Shown here piece by piece: positions 10,901 through 22,800 of a stretch of 64,000 nt of DNA. How positions within the stretch are numbered: position 1 is the first letter of the stretch; each line of letters starts with the position of its first letter. The stretch covers positions 558,001-622,000 of the forward strand of contig OY811988.1 of the NCBI GenBank assembly GCA_963681505.1. Reading direction: 5' to 3'. The position numbers were made by a program, and so were the translations under genes. The notes beneath the pieces are model-generated. The model did not search any database. It had not been told where the DNA came from and was given only the letters and a program-made list of their open reading frames with translations. This DNA is from Eunapius fragilis. Its lineage: Eukaryota > Porifera > Demospongiae > Spongillida > Spongillidae.

Positions 10901-13836
10901 TTTATCTCTCTCTATAATCCCATCCCTGCAAAAGCAAAAGCTTACCTCACCACTCTTACAATTCATCATTGCCTTCTTATCACCATTTTGAAAATCCTTC
11001 TATTTGGTGGAATATTGGGTGCAGATTAAAATGTTCCTACTACCCTAGAAAAATTCATGTAGTACACGGTACCCTTTCAATAGCAAAAAACTGATCTGCA
11101 AATACTAGAACTGGCTGTCATGCCTGTATCAGACGTTTTCTGTAACGATTCAGCAGGAACTTTGCCAGCATCTCCCATTTCCCTAATTTATGATTGTTCT
11201 GTTAGTTGATGGCCCCCACAACTATATGACCATAATTACATTTATTTTCTCGCGTACAATTTCTCATAACATTAAAATTGTAAAATTCAAGCAAAATATA
11301 ACAAGTCTCTAAAACAATTAATATATTTTTTAGTGTATAGATTTTTTTTTTTAACTCCTGTTGCTGTAAAAACACCTAGTGCATTTGTTGCTGATACGAA
11401 CTTATGAAGTTGCTCATTGAAAGCTATCTGGTGTACTTTTAGGCTATACGTGAACAATTATTACTCGCAATGCCACTTCATTACTTTAGACTCACTGGGT
11501 ATGTAGTTAATATGTCACGATATTGCCTGGTAGGTAACTACATGTATTCATGGACTTTTAGCATCAAAAAAGGGTATTGAAAATCGATCATGTCCAACAA
11601 GTATCCAAAATTAGAATTAGAGAACCTGAGCCAATTTACTGTATGCACAAACATCTTAAGGTTAAAATCAATTATCAGCTATTTTGAATACTAGTAATGA
11701 ATTTATACGCACACTATGTGCATGAATGCAACTGAAATCTATACTTACCTTCGATATTTCTTCAAGCGTAGTTCTAAGTTGAAAAACCACTTCATCAGTG
11801 GTGCGTAGTTTATCAACCTGTAAGGTTTTAAGGTTTTGTCACAACTTCCTTCCTCTGACCCAATTCTAGTATTATGGTACCATATGATTAACAATAATTC
11901 AAATTGTAGTGTTCCATATAGTACATTAATACACACCATGTGATTTTTTAGTTGGTCTACCTTGGCTTTCAATTCATTTGTCAGTTTTTCCATGGCCAGC
12001 TGCATTTTGGTTTTGCTTTCTTCACATTCAAGCATGTGATGTTTAAGTTTATCCTCAGCCTGTATCCGTGCTGCAGCCTGATTGGTCCTGTCATCGCGCT
12101 CACGTTTGAAGTCTTCCGCATACACTTGCATCTGATGGAAATTCACCATGCAGCGTACCAATGGTTAAATATGTGTAGATTTCATGGTACCAAAACAATA
12201 ATAGCTTTGAACTTGATTATAATATATCAGATATTGAGCTGCATTTGTTCTAATCTACAACCTCATCAGTCAGTTACATCTGTTTGCCATATAAGGTCAG
12301 TGAAAACCAAATACAGCTAACAAACACAACACAAATGGATAGACCAAGCACAAACAGATGACGTTTAGTCACACAATAACTATACATCCAATATAAACAA
12401 AGAATTGCACTGTCTGTAAATAATGATCCATTGACTAACCTGTGCATTTTGGTCTTCAAGTTTCATTTTCAGTTCCTCTACAACTTTAGACAGCCTGCTG
12501 CTACATTCATTTGACTGTTAGTTTTGAATTTTGTGTACATTGCAATGTGAGAAAGCAGAAGTAAAGTAAAAGGTTGAATTCCATGATTCAAACATGAATA
12601 GATACAATGTAAACGGGCCAATCCTAAAAGTGAATAAGTAATGGGGCTTGTCCAAACGATTTTTGGAAAAATTAGCGTCATTGTGACGTTAGGGGGGGGA
12701 GGGGGGGGGGCTACGACGCTAAGAAAAATTTTATTGTCGCAAGTATGTTCTTGTTCAGAGGGGGGGAGGGTTAATATGCTAACGTCACAATAACGCTAAT
12801 TTTTCCAAAAATAGTTTGGACAAGCCACCCTAAGGAGCTTAGTAAACCAATTATACCTACATCTATTTCAAAGGTCTAGGAATAACTATATCAAGCTTAG
12901 TAATGGGTATTGAAACCTAACGTTTCACTTCCATACAAGCATCATATCTAAGGGATTGTTATACTTATCACTTACCATCAGCAGTTTCATATTTGAAGAA
13001 TGAGAGTTAAGTGGACATAGCTTTTGCAGGTGGTTGTTTAGTTCCATTGTGGTAGGCCTCCTTCCCTGGTCATGCTCACAGCACCATGTGACAATGCCAT
13101 GTAGAGACTTCATTTCTGGTAAATCGCTCAACTTTCTAATCTGCTCCTCTTTCTTTTCAGAGTACGAAGCTTTGGATTGGATACCCGTATAGAGGGCTAC
13201 TATTCCGAAACTGAAGATGTCTAGTTTATAATCATATTTCAGTGGTTTGATGCCGGCCTCGGGAGGCATGTATGCAAGAGCACCAGGAGCCGTGGAAAGA
13301 ATCGATTCATCGACACTATTACCAAAGTCAGCTATCTTCGCGTTCCAGTCTGGAGTGAGGAGGATGTTGGTGGTAGTGAGGTCGCCATGGATGATGGGCG
13401 GGGCGAAGGAGTGTAGGTACAGTAGTCCAGCGGATACGTCTCGAAGGACAGAGAGTTTGATCTGGAGGGGGATGTTGGGGTAGGCTTCCAAACACGACTC
13501 CAGGTTTGTGTCCATCCTTTCCATCACCAGGACGAGGTCATGATTGTTCGGGTCGTTCCCGAACTCGACGCCAATAAACTGAACGATGTTGGGATGTCGA
13601 AGCTTGCTGTGCAGAACGCATTCCCTAACGAACCTGGTTAAAAGTGCGCCCGACTGTTCCCTTGGCACGGCCTCGTATATGCCCCTTCCCATCAAAATGT
13701 TGTGCAGGCTTTTAGCTACGCAGGGTGCACCGTTGTAGGTAATGCCATGGACTTTTCCAAACGCACCTTTACCGACTGGCATCACCTCTGTGTCCGGCCA
13801 AACTACCTTTATTCGGTACGGTCGTAATTCATCCAT
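7855..13836 (-). CDS. L2: type 1 kinase - coiled coil - UBAN - Pro-rich - C2HC finger protein
   Basis: Inferred exons (minus): 13836-12976 kinase, 12514-12440, 12131-11937, 11817-11749, 10579-10517, 9204-9046, 8620-8152 and 8057-7855, giving about 697 aa. All borders are phase 0 except the last intron, which is phase 1 on both sides, and the frame closes exactly. UBAN: VYAEDFKRERDDR, opening the exon at 12131. The exon at 9204 ends with the shared coil KVAQVKQYQKQVEAYKQQ. The Pro-rich exon has RDDLPPPIFEP and PHHSMGRK. The last exon has FDPNLLCRVCGVVF..H..TC then stop. The layout is an N-terminal RIPK-like kinase joined to a NEMO/ABIN-like ubiquitin sensor; the function is inferred from domains. 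Small exons could be missed in the 12.5-13.0 kb and 9.2-10.5 kb introns. Confidence 0.85.
10848..10899. repeat. (CA)n microsatellite in L2 intron
   Basis: About 26 uninterrupted CA dinucleotides. Confidence 0.97.
12643..12830. mobile_element. Short inverted-repeat transposon (MITE) in L2 intron
   Basis: The ends are inverted copies: CTTGTCCAAACGATTTTTGG on the left, and on the right TTTTTCCAAAAATAGTTTGG followed by ACAAG. The pairing continues inwards through TTAGCGTCATTGTGACGTTA and its inverse, and the middle holds poly-G. There is no coding capacity. The element at 23702-23922 has related ends. Confidence 0.8.
12976..13836 (-). CDS. L2 kinase exon (TKL/RIPK-like, type 1)
   Basis: A 287-aa first exon. 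Start MDELRPYRIKVVWPD is supported by the same start in L3 (MDELRPYQIK), L4 (MDALEAYKIQ) and L6 (MEDLSQYRVQ). Motifs: VGKGAFGKVHG, Lys in CVAKSL, IIHGDLTTTNILL (HRD Arg replaced by Gly, catalytic Asp kept), ADFGNS, ALAYMPPEA, DIFSFG. It ends at donor ATG/GTAAGT. Loss of the HRD Arg suggests activity that does not rely on activation-loop phosphorylation. The sequence is nearly identical to the L3 kinase. Confidence 0.9.
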
Positions 13837-13849
13837 TAGTAGCGTCGGC

Positions 13850-13912
13850 AGTGGGGAGTGGTCGGCAAAATAGGGTCGGCCACTCCCCTCTGACGGCCAC
13901 TCCCCACTGCCA
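13850..13912. repeat. Palindromic insertion just upstream of the L2 start codon
   Basis: GGCAGTGGGGAGTGG and its inverse CCACTCCCCACTGCC flank a GC-rich core that contains a further inner copy (GGCCACTCCCC). The edge is about 14 bp from the L2 ATG, so it lies in the 5' UTR or core promoter. L3, whose kinase is almost identical, lacks it. Confidence 0.7.
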
Positions 13913-13943
13913 ACTATACCCTACGCTACCCTAGTCCAAGGAC

Positions 13944-15175
13944 AGGGCCGGCCTTAACGCTAGGCAGACTAAGGGCCGCCGGTCAAAAGGGCCGCCAAAC
14001 TGTTGCTACTTAATTATTCATATGCTTATTAGCACTCGTACACATACCACCGCTAGATGCTATTAACACTATTAACAGATATGGAGCCATGACACTTTAA
14101 TTTGTCAAATAAAAGCCCATCAGTATATGCTCAGGTCAAAGAACCATCATTGGCATCAACAACATCCTCTGGCGTAACGTTTCACAATACGCTGGGCAGC
14201 CAGGATGGAGAAATGCAGCAGATTGAATTCACGGATATTGGATGTTGGCCACCTACGAACAAGCAAATTGTTTCATGCATTGTTGTAAAGGGTCCGACAA
14301 GAATAATCGACTGCGATTTTCCAGAAACTATATTAAGGTAATGTATAAATTTCAAAATTTTGAAAAGCTCCGTTCTGCTGATGCAACTGCAATAGGGCTA
14401 TGGCAGCCGTCAACAAAATGCGCACATCCATCGGAGTAGCATTCTGCTCTGGTACAATATGCATTAGCGCTTTTAGCTCAGTGAATATAACTGAGTTCAG
14501 TTCATCGATGTCACTATCTTCATTACCACCAGATAGCAAGTCATACAATGCTTCCATAGTACGTCATCTCTGCAGACTGAGTGCTTAATTAAGAGATGGA
14601 ATTTTTTTTAAAAAGAAAACCAAAGTTCTGTTCCTCAAATGCCATGTTAGAGCCAGAAACTTGAACTAACAGCTCAAGTACTCCCCGCTAATGCATTTCT
14701 TCGGCAAGGATGCACATTTGGAATTCATGCACTATATCAATCGTTTGTTTTTGGTTCAGCCGATTTTTCTGTATCTATCCAAAATTTTATGTGTTTCGAT
14801 GTGGTTTGAAGATGTTTCATGTTCAGCAAGAATATAGCCGTGATGTTTTTCCAATCACAGTATAAAGACATTTCTGCGTTCAACAATGACAGAAGATAGG
14901 CTTGAAAGCTTGGCTCTGATTTCGATTGAACATAATAATTCAGCAACCTTGGAGTATGGTACATTAATTGATTCGTTTTCAGCCATTAAAGATAGAAAAA
15001 TCGCTTTTCATGCACACTGAACTTAAAACTAATTCCATGCATTATTGTCACATGTTCATTGCGGACGATTATACGTTGTGTCGCAAGCTGCATACGTGGA
15101 TGGGAAAGAATGGGAAAGATCTTACGGAAATCATTACCATAGAAGAAAAAATTAAGATGGTGTACTACTGATTTG
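13944..15175 (+). mobile_element. Degenerate hAT transposon with ZMYM1-like transposase fragments
   Basis: The left end CAGGGCCGGCCTTAACG resembles hAT terminal repeats. A plus-strand frame at 14102-14336 reads like the N-terminal part of ZMYM/hAT transposases (DIGCWPPTNKQIV..GPTRIIDCDFPE). Further on (about 14885-15005, plus) a frame reads MTEDRLESLALISIEHNN..IDSFSAIKDRKI, which is the hAT C-terminal dimerisation motif. The catalytic middle is missing, so this is an internally deleted, inactive copy. The right end is not clear. Confidence 0.65.
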
Positions 15176-16450
15176 CTTGGCGCTTACTGGCGCAAGCTGT
15201 CACTTCTGCCTGGTAGTGTTGTAAGCATGGACGAAATTTTTTAACCTTTTTTCAGAAAAATGTACCACACGTGCTTAGAGAGCAGCTGCTGCAGCGATGC
15301 CGATAGCGTCTTATAGATATCCATTAGGAACCGGAGGGTTACCGAGTAAAATTATTCATTGCAATTAGCTATAGAGGTTGGGTAATCATGCTGAAAGGTG
15401 GTGCATGCTGAAATGAGTTATGCTAAGTGCTGAAATCCTGCAGTGGGGACCAATAATCAGCACGGTTGTTACCAGACCGGCAGTGGTCCTCAGACTAATT
15501 ATAACCGCACTTAGCTTTCAGAAGACGTTTCGATATTTAAAAATAATAATCAAAGCCATCCTTCTGTGTTGTTTTATAATTAAAAAACAGTAAGTATAGT
15601 TTAGGCCATTCCAAATGTGATTATAGTTACCCGTCCTCCGCCCACGTCATTATAATCCTATTCTCCCCCCCCCCCCCCCACCCCCTCCCCCTCCCCACCC
15701 ACCAATATTATGTCCTGTATTCCAATATAACACCTCTTTTGAGTATATTATGTAGAGCTTTAGAATGCGTATAATGTATCCAACGTAATTGCAACTCGGG
15801 GCTGAAAACTCAGGTGTAGGCAGCGGGCTGATGATGAGGCATATGTGATGGACGTGCATGATATGATTTAAAGTAAATAATGGATAATAGCTATATAGCT
15901 ACCCACCCGCATGGGGAATCAAAAAAGATCCGATCGGGAAACTATTTTCACATTAGGAATGGCTCTAATGCGACTACGTACCTTTTAAATAATAACTGAT
16001 CACTACCTACGTACGTACGCTATCGCGCTACCTACGCTACCTTATTACAGACATAAAACGTTTTAATAGTGGATACCGCAATGGATTGGTAAAATGCTTT
16101 AAATTGGAAGGTTTTAGCTGCACATGTACGTTTTGAAAGTGTATAATATCTTGCTTAATGTGGTACAGACGTACCTAGATCATGCTTGCCTAGGTCCTGT
16201 GGCGTTCTGAGAAATGTTGCCACAAGTAGGCACTTGAGGTCATACTAGTGGCATTTTTTAATTATTTTTATTTGGCAGTCGATTAATGCATGTGCGTATT
16301 AATTAATGTGATCATCGTATATAGTTTCTGTTATTATTGTGATTGGTTATCAATAAAAGAAATGAATGTGCAACAGAATACACAATCAGTGTTAATACAC
16401 ATGCCATTTGCCACACATCTGAACATAACCCCCTCACAGGTATCAACATC
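15176..16450. other. Spacer with no gene seen
   Basis: AT-rich DNA between the hAT remnant and the 3' end of L3, with a poly-C tract at about 15664-15700. No paralogous exon or known motif was recognised. Confidence 0.4.
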
Positions 16451-19400
16451 TCAGTTCTTTTTTGACTGCAAATTGACTGCTGGGACATCTGAGGTATGAG
16501 CAACGACAGGTGTAGACTGACGGTAGTCAACGTTTGACCTGGGTGCCGGATATCTGATTACATGTGGAACATCACTGGTCTGGCTAAATCTTGGATCATT
16601 GACAGCTTGCACAACGTTGTGAACAAGCCACTGAATCTGAGGCAGACTTGTTCCAGGCTGGGGGTTCACAAATCCCTGTGCGTTCACAGACTGCTGCCAC
16701 CCCCACTGGTATTGTGGGTTGTCGTACACCTGCGGACCATAGTGTGCTGCATACCTCCCTGGTGGTTGGGGCTGGGACTGGTACAGGGGGAAATCATCCA
16801 CTTCACTCCCCTGCTCCTGTGGGGATTGATATGCTGGTGATGACTGATGACCATGGGGAGTATATGATGGGTCGAATGCGGGTTGTCCCACAACATGGGG
16901 TGGATGGGGGTGCAGGGCCGGTGTTGTATGGTCAGTCTGCCAGAAAATATAAAAACATCTGTTTGAAAGCAACCTGCGAACACACAATTGCACATGCACA
17001 TAGCTGCAGGGTTCACTCAATCTGTGTGTAGTACACTTGTACCCTGATTCAATGACATTTCTACCAGGGAGTGGCAGATGGTTATAATATTAGTATGCTA
17101 TTGCAGATGCCACATCACCCTTACAATTTCGGGATGACATATGCTATGCACATGATGACAAATAACTGTTCTCACATCCAGTTGTGTGTGTGTGAATTCT
17201 ATGAGATTGAGATGATATTTGTATGTTTCATATTTTGCATTGATTTATAACCGTTTAGTACAGTTACATTTACGTGCATGGATATTAATAACGGTGAATT
17301 GGTGTTACAGGTCAGTATATTTCCATTGCCATATCTGAGCGTATAATTGATTACACATGATGATAAAATGTCAATAATTTGCACCCCCACAGCAAGCCTC
17401 TTCAAAACCAAGGGGTCCTGTTTAGCCTATACATTACCATGTGTACAGATAATGCTATGGTGATACAACAGGCAGACTTATTCTGCCTAACAGTTACTGA
17501 AGATATCTTCTTAGCTCTATTAGTTAATATTCAACAAATATATAAGAGGCGATTTCAATAAGTCCTGAAAGTGGTTGTTTACATGTTTACATGTACAAGG
17601 ACATTTCTGGGCACACGGGTAAATAATGCACAATGTTATAGTGATGCCACAGCCCGGCAGCAATAATGCACCTACCCTTTTCTGAACCTCTTCACGCCTA
17701 GTGAGGATGTCAACCTACAGTAAATGCATAACATAAATCAGATGCCTTAATTCTCTTCAAAAATATCTCTTGCCTGTTTTTTGTAATTCTCCACCTGTGT
17801 CTGATACTGCTTCACCTCGGACTCCTTCACTGCTACCTCCTCTTCTGCTTCCTCTATCATTTGCACAAATTTTTGTGTCTGAGTTTTTATTAACCTCTCC
17901 AGGTCTGCAAGTATAGCTTTATGCTGAGTGAGTTGGCTTTGCAATGTGTGGTCAAGTTCCTTTTTCAGTTTTTCCATATTCTCCATTGCTCTTGTCCTGT
18001 CAGTTCTCTCTGTGTTAAAGTCTTCTAAATAAGTGCTAAGCTATTGAGAAACTGCAATTTATCATGTTGACATTCATATCACACATTACCTGCATTTTCA
18101 GGACTTCAACTTGTTCCTTTAGTCCTTCATTTTCCTGCTGTAACCTCATAACATCTTTGTGTACATGTAACTGGCCCTCGGTGGTGTGGTCTTCCATTGC
18201 CTTAGAAAACAAAAGGGTATACAAACATGTCATAAGAAAGATTTTATATTATGGGAGTCTACGACAAGGAAACATCAGACTTGACAAAGGCTTTTTAAAC
18301 ACACAAACCTCTGCCAACTGATACTTGAGTTTCTCCTCATTCAACTTGGCTATCTGCTTCCGTAGAATTACCGCTTGGTCTTGGAGAGATAGTTGATTTA
18401 CCTGATATAAAATCAAAATTAAAATCACATGCACATGAATGAAATAAAGAATTCATACCACTTGTGCCGTATGAAGGTTTTAAATTTATGCATACAGATG
18501 CAATGGTAATACATGCAAGTGTTAAAGACATACGTCATACCTCCTCTGACAGTTCCCATCCTCCAACGTGCAGCGATGGATCCTGTTGATGTGCTACATG
18601 GGTACCCAGACCATCCAGTCTGTTCTGAAACGTGTCACACTTCCTTTCCAGTTCCTGACGAGCCAGCATGCTCTCGTTGAGCTCCCAATGCAGCCTGTGT
18701 ATCTCAGAGACGTGGCTCCCTTCCAATAGTTTGTAGTGAAAAATCTGAGCGTTTTGTTCACCCAGCAGCCCCTCCATACGGCTATGGGTGTTGGTCCTGT
18801 CAGAGGCCACATGCGAGCTTTCACTTTCTGAGCCAAAGGGATCGCCTGATATGTGCCCCTCTCCCGCATCAATTTCATGGATCCTTGATACACGGTCATC
18901 CATTGGCACGTGCTGATGTGCGTGCATCTCAATCTCCTTAGCGACACCCTCTGAATAAGGTTCCTGTGTCATGGTAATATAATATTTCGTGCATGAACAC
19001 ATAACATGGTTTCAAGCTCTAGAGCTGTTTTGCTTTCACAGCGAATGCACAATAAATACCCCCAACAGCCCAATTACCCCCCCCCCCCCCCCCCCTCCCC
19101 ACTTCAGCATAGCCCACTTTACTGCTGCTACATGCCCTATATCTGGTGTTCCCAGTATCATCAATTCTAAACAACACTCTCAGAGTACTATTATGGCATT
19201 GAAGTAATATATTTTACAAACAATGCAATCAATTGCTGAAATGCAAGTTGAGCAAACATTTCCATGCAGTAATTAATTACTAATACAAGAGATAATGACC
19301 ATCCTTGATCTTTGGTATTGTATTTAAGCTTTGGTGTTTAAGCTCTTAATGGTTTTATGTTTTGATCTTTGTGGATAGATTAGATATTGGTGCATGGTTT

Positions 19401-20628
19401 TAAGCTTAAGTTGTCATCAAAATGCCCATGCTCCTAGCTAGCAACTTCAGAATCCCAGGGATGATTTATTCCTTAACATATAATATTACTTCGAAATCTA
19501 CTGACATTATATTCAGTAGAACCAGTAGAGTACTGCGGACGCTACAGTCCTGGTCCTAGTGCGACGCCATTTTAAATGATGTCCATCTCATGATTTATGC
19601 ATGTATTTAACCAATATGATTATATTATTAGCTGATCAGACAAAATCTTTAAAATTTAGTATCAAACATGCCTCCAACATGCATTTCAAATATTGATAGT
19701 TAGATATATACCAACAGTTATGATAATAATGGTATCATATGTGGCAACACACAAAGAATTGTGGCACATCACTAACCATTTTCAGTTTCATATGAGAGTT
19801 GAGTGGGCATAGCTTTTGTATGTGGTTGTTTAGTTCCATTGTTGTAGGCCTCCTTCCCTGGTCATCCTCACAGCACCACATGACAATGCCATGTAGGGAC
19901 TTCATTTCTGGTACATCACTCAACTTTCTAATCTGCTCCTCTTTCTTTTCAGAGTACGAAGCTTTGGATTGGATACCCGTATAGAGGGCTACTATTCCGA
20001 AACTGAAGATGTCTAGTTTATAATCATATTTCAGTGGTTTGATGCTTGCCTCGGGAGGCATGTATGCAAGAGCACCGGGAGCCGTGGAAAGAATCGATTC
20101 ATCAACACTATTACCAAAGTCAGCTATCTTTGCCCTCCAGTCTGGAGTGAGGAGGATGTTGGTGGTAGTGAGGTCGCCATGGATGATGGGCGGGGCGAAG
20201 GAGTGTAGGTACAGTAGTCCAGCGGACACGTCTCGTAGGACAGAGAGTTTGATCTGGAGGGGGATGTTGGGGTAGGCTTCCAAACACGACTCCAGGTTTG
20301 TGTCCATCCTTTCCATCACCAGGATAAGGTCACGATTGTTCGGGTCGTTCCCGCCCTCGACGCCAATAAACTGGACGATGTTGGGATGTCGAAGCTTGCT
20401 GTGCAGAACGCATTCCCTAACGAACCTGGTTAAAAGTGAACCAGACTGTTCTCTGCACACGGCCTCATATATGCCCTTTCCCATCAAAATGTTGTGCAGG
20501 CTTTTAGCTACGCAGGGTGCACCGTTGTAGGTAATACCATGGACTTTTCCAAACGCACCTTTACCGACTGGCAGTACTTTTTTGTCCGGCCAAGCTACCT
20601 TTATCTGGTACGGTCGTAACTCATCCAT
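16451..20628 (-). CDS. L3: type 1 kinase - coiled coil - UBAN - Pro-rich protein lacking the finger
   Basis: Inferred exons (minus): 20628-19777 kinase, 18963-18541, 18401-18309, 18200-18090, 18040-17774, 17714-17676 and 16936-16451, about 756 aa, all phase 0. The 18963 exon is acidic then heptad-like. UBAN: TYLEDFNTERTDRTRA. The same exon ends with VKQYQTQVENYKKQ and a CAG/GCAAGA border, apparently a GC donor; reading through it would instead end the protein at 17747. The last exon is closely related to that of L1 (YGPQVYDNPQYQWGWQQ), but where L1 has its finger this gene is in a shifted frame and ends SKKN. The finger is therefore lost. A cytosolic ubiquitin-linked kinase is inferred. Confidence 0.8.
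19777..20628 (-). CDS. L3 kinase exon (TKL/RIPK-like, type 1)
   Basis: A 284-aa first exon starting MDELRPYQIKVAWPDKK. Motifs: VGKGAFGKVHG, Lys in CVAKSL, IIHGDLTTTNILL, IADFGNSVDES, APGALAYMPPEA, DIFSFG. It ends at ATG/GTTAGT. It differs from the L2 kinase exon at only scattered positions, pointing to recent duplication or gene conversion. HGD replaces HRD. Confidence 0.9.
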
Positions 20629-20835
20629 TTAACAATCGAAAACGTAAACATTACGTCAATAATTGTACACGTATATCAGCCACCTTATAGGATTTCAGTT
20701 GGACTATGAATCTCATTACAAATAAGCGACCCGTGTCTCTAACAAGACTACCGACGATCGGATCGTTTAGCTTGTTGGGCAATCGGACTAGAAGTCAAAA
20801 CTGAGCATTTCCGTCTTTGTTTTATGTCACAGAAC

Positions 20836-21058
20836 AGGGGCGGATACAGGGTTTTCCTAAAGGGGGGTTGAGACCCGCGATACGAAATGCGGGGGGGGGG
20901 GGGGGGGGGGGGGGGGGTGTCCGCTTTACACTCGACACGAAAAGGCGGGGGGGGGGGGGGGGGGGGGGGGGGTGCCTTCGCGTTACCATATATGAAAGGG
21001 GGGGTTGCAACCCCCAAACCCCGCCCCCCCCCCCCCCCCCCCCTGGATCCGCCTCTGC
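20836..21058. mobile_element. Short hAT-like MITE with poly-G/poly-C core
   Basis: Ends CAGGGGCGGATACAGG and, inverted, CAGAGGCGGATCCAGG. CAGAA is repeated on both flanks. An uninterrupted version of the site exists, inverted, at about 22150-22180 (CCGCGCGGTTCTGTGACATA), which shows the insertion cleanly. All frames are open through the G/C runs, so the Pro/Gly-rich ORFs here are artefacts. Confidence 0.8.
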
Positions 21059-22282
21059 AGAACCGCGCGGTTGTAGAGAACAAAATGGTATTGCCCGTCC
21101 TCGTACCCAGTCCCGGAACATGGTCTCCTCCTTCTTGGCAACGCATAACTCAGGATAGGAACACTTTTAAACTATGAAACTTTCACCAATAGCTTCAGAA
21201 TAGGCTGGAAGAGCCGCTTTCATATAAAATAATTTTGGTAAACAATTGACTACGTAAGACGCATAATTAGATAACTTGTAAGACGTAAAATGTTTGTGTA
21301 TAAGCAGGATATCTTTTGAATTTTTCTATGTAATGTGTTTTCCTAAATAACGCGTATGGTTTAACACCGTCATGAATAATTAATATTTTTCTACTTTGTA
21401 TATAAGTAACTAAAAAATTCTCTACGAGAAAGTTGGTGGTATCAGTACAGGATTTGAAGGCAATTGGTGGTGTAAAAACCAAGGAAACAAGGTCTTCAGA
21501 AGAGAAAAAATGTAATAGCCCTATATTTAGCACACTAACAACACATGCACATGCCCTAGAAATGTGCTAAATATAGGAATATTACATTTTCCCTTCTGAT
21601 AAAACCTTGTTTCCTTGCTTTTTACACCACCAATTGCCTATATACCACCAAATTTCTAGTAGAGAATGTTTTTAGTTACTTGTTTCCTTGATTTTTGTAT
21701 CACTGAAATCACTGTAAATATTATGTATCGCTGTAGGATGCACTTGCGATTCTAAAGCATCGTCTCGAACTTAAGGTATTTCGCACGTCGTTTCGCTCGT
21801 TTTTTTTCCTGACGTGAAGGCATTTTGAGAAAAACAACTTCACCAACAAAAGAGATTGCACCAAATGACGATTGAAGCACCAAAGCGTTTACTCTTAAGT
21901 TGTTCGCTATTTATACAAATTTTAGATATCTAAAATTACATCTTATAAGTTAATTATGCGTCTTACATAGACCGCACAGTCAATTGTTTACCAAAATTAT
22001 TTTGTATGAAAGCGGCTCTTCCAGCTTATTCTGAAACTATTGGTGAAATTTTCATTGTTTATAATTGATCCTATCCCGTGTTATGTGTTGCCAAGAAGAA
22101 GGAGGAGGAGGAGACCATGTTCCGGGACTGGGTACGAGGACGGGCAGTACCTCTACAACCGCGCGGTTCTGTGACATATAACAAAGACGAAACTGCTCAA
22201 TTTTGACTTCTAGTTCTATTGCTAACGATCTGATGTCGGGAGTCTTGTTAGTGAGTTCATAGTCGGGGTCAAATCCTATACG

Positions 22283-22335
22283 AGCAGGGTTGCCGAAAGA
22301 CAGGCCAGGCTCCCCGGCCTGTGGCCCGAAAGGTC

Positions 22336-22366
<31 letters not shown>

Positions 22367-22800
22367 GGGGCCATGGCCTATGTTTACTACATGTAGCTAT
22401 GTGTTCCTAACGTAAAATAGCTCATCAGAGCGTACAAATAGCGATTAACAAAGTATTAAGATTGCAAAATCGATAATGCCCCTCCCCTTTGGCGCCCTTC
22501 GTGGGTTGGCCACTCCCTTCGGTAAGCGCTGGGGCCGCCATGGCCTCAGGCAGCTCTTCCCTAGACTCAGATACCTCCCTTGTGTCTCCTACAAATCCAG
22601 ACCTCTGGGTGATTTAGTTATGTCTCACTTCTGCGCAATGCATGTACATGTACAATCGTGTGAATGATTGTATAATCTGCTTGCCATAGTCAAATTACAT
22701 CAGTGCATCTTTAAGGGGTGTGCCGGCCTCAACCCAACCTTTCAGGCCGGGGTCCGACCTGAAGATCAGGCCAGAAGGTCCGGCCTGGCCTTCGGCAAAC
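22283..22800. mobile_element. Insertion with GC-rich inverted ends inside the foldback complex
   Basis: The left end GGTTGCCGAAAGACAGGCC matches the inverse of the right end GGCCTGGCCTTCGGCAAAC, and the next bases also pair (CCCCGGCCTG and CAGGCCGGGG). The interior has a long poly-G run and no convincing gene. It separates the two arms of the surrounding foldback element. Confidence 0.65.

Noticed and set aside
13247-13483. Plus-strand ORFs antisense to the kinase exons, also at 20039-20275, 24473-24688 and 42264-42479
   Set aside because: They recur only because the kinase exons are paralogous; no independent coding sign.
20748-21177. Pro- or Gly-rich ORFs on both strands
   Set aside because: Created by poly-G and poly-C runs inside a MITE, which keep all frames open.
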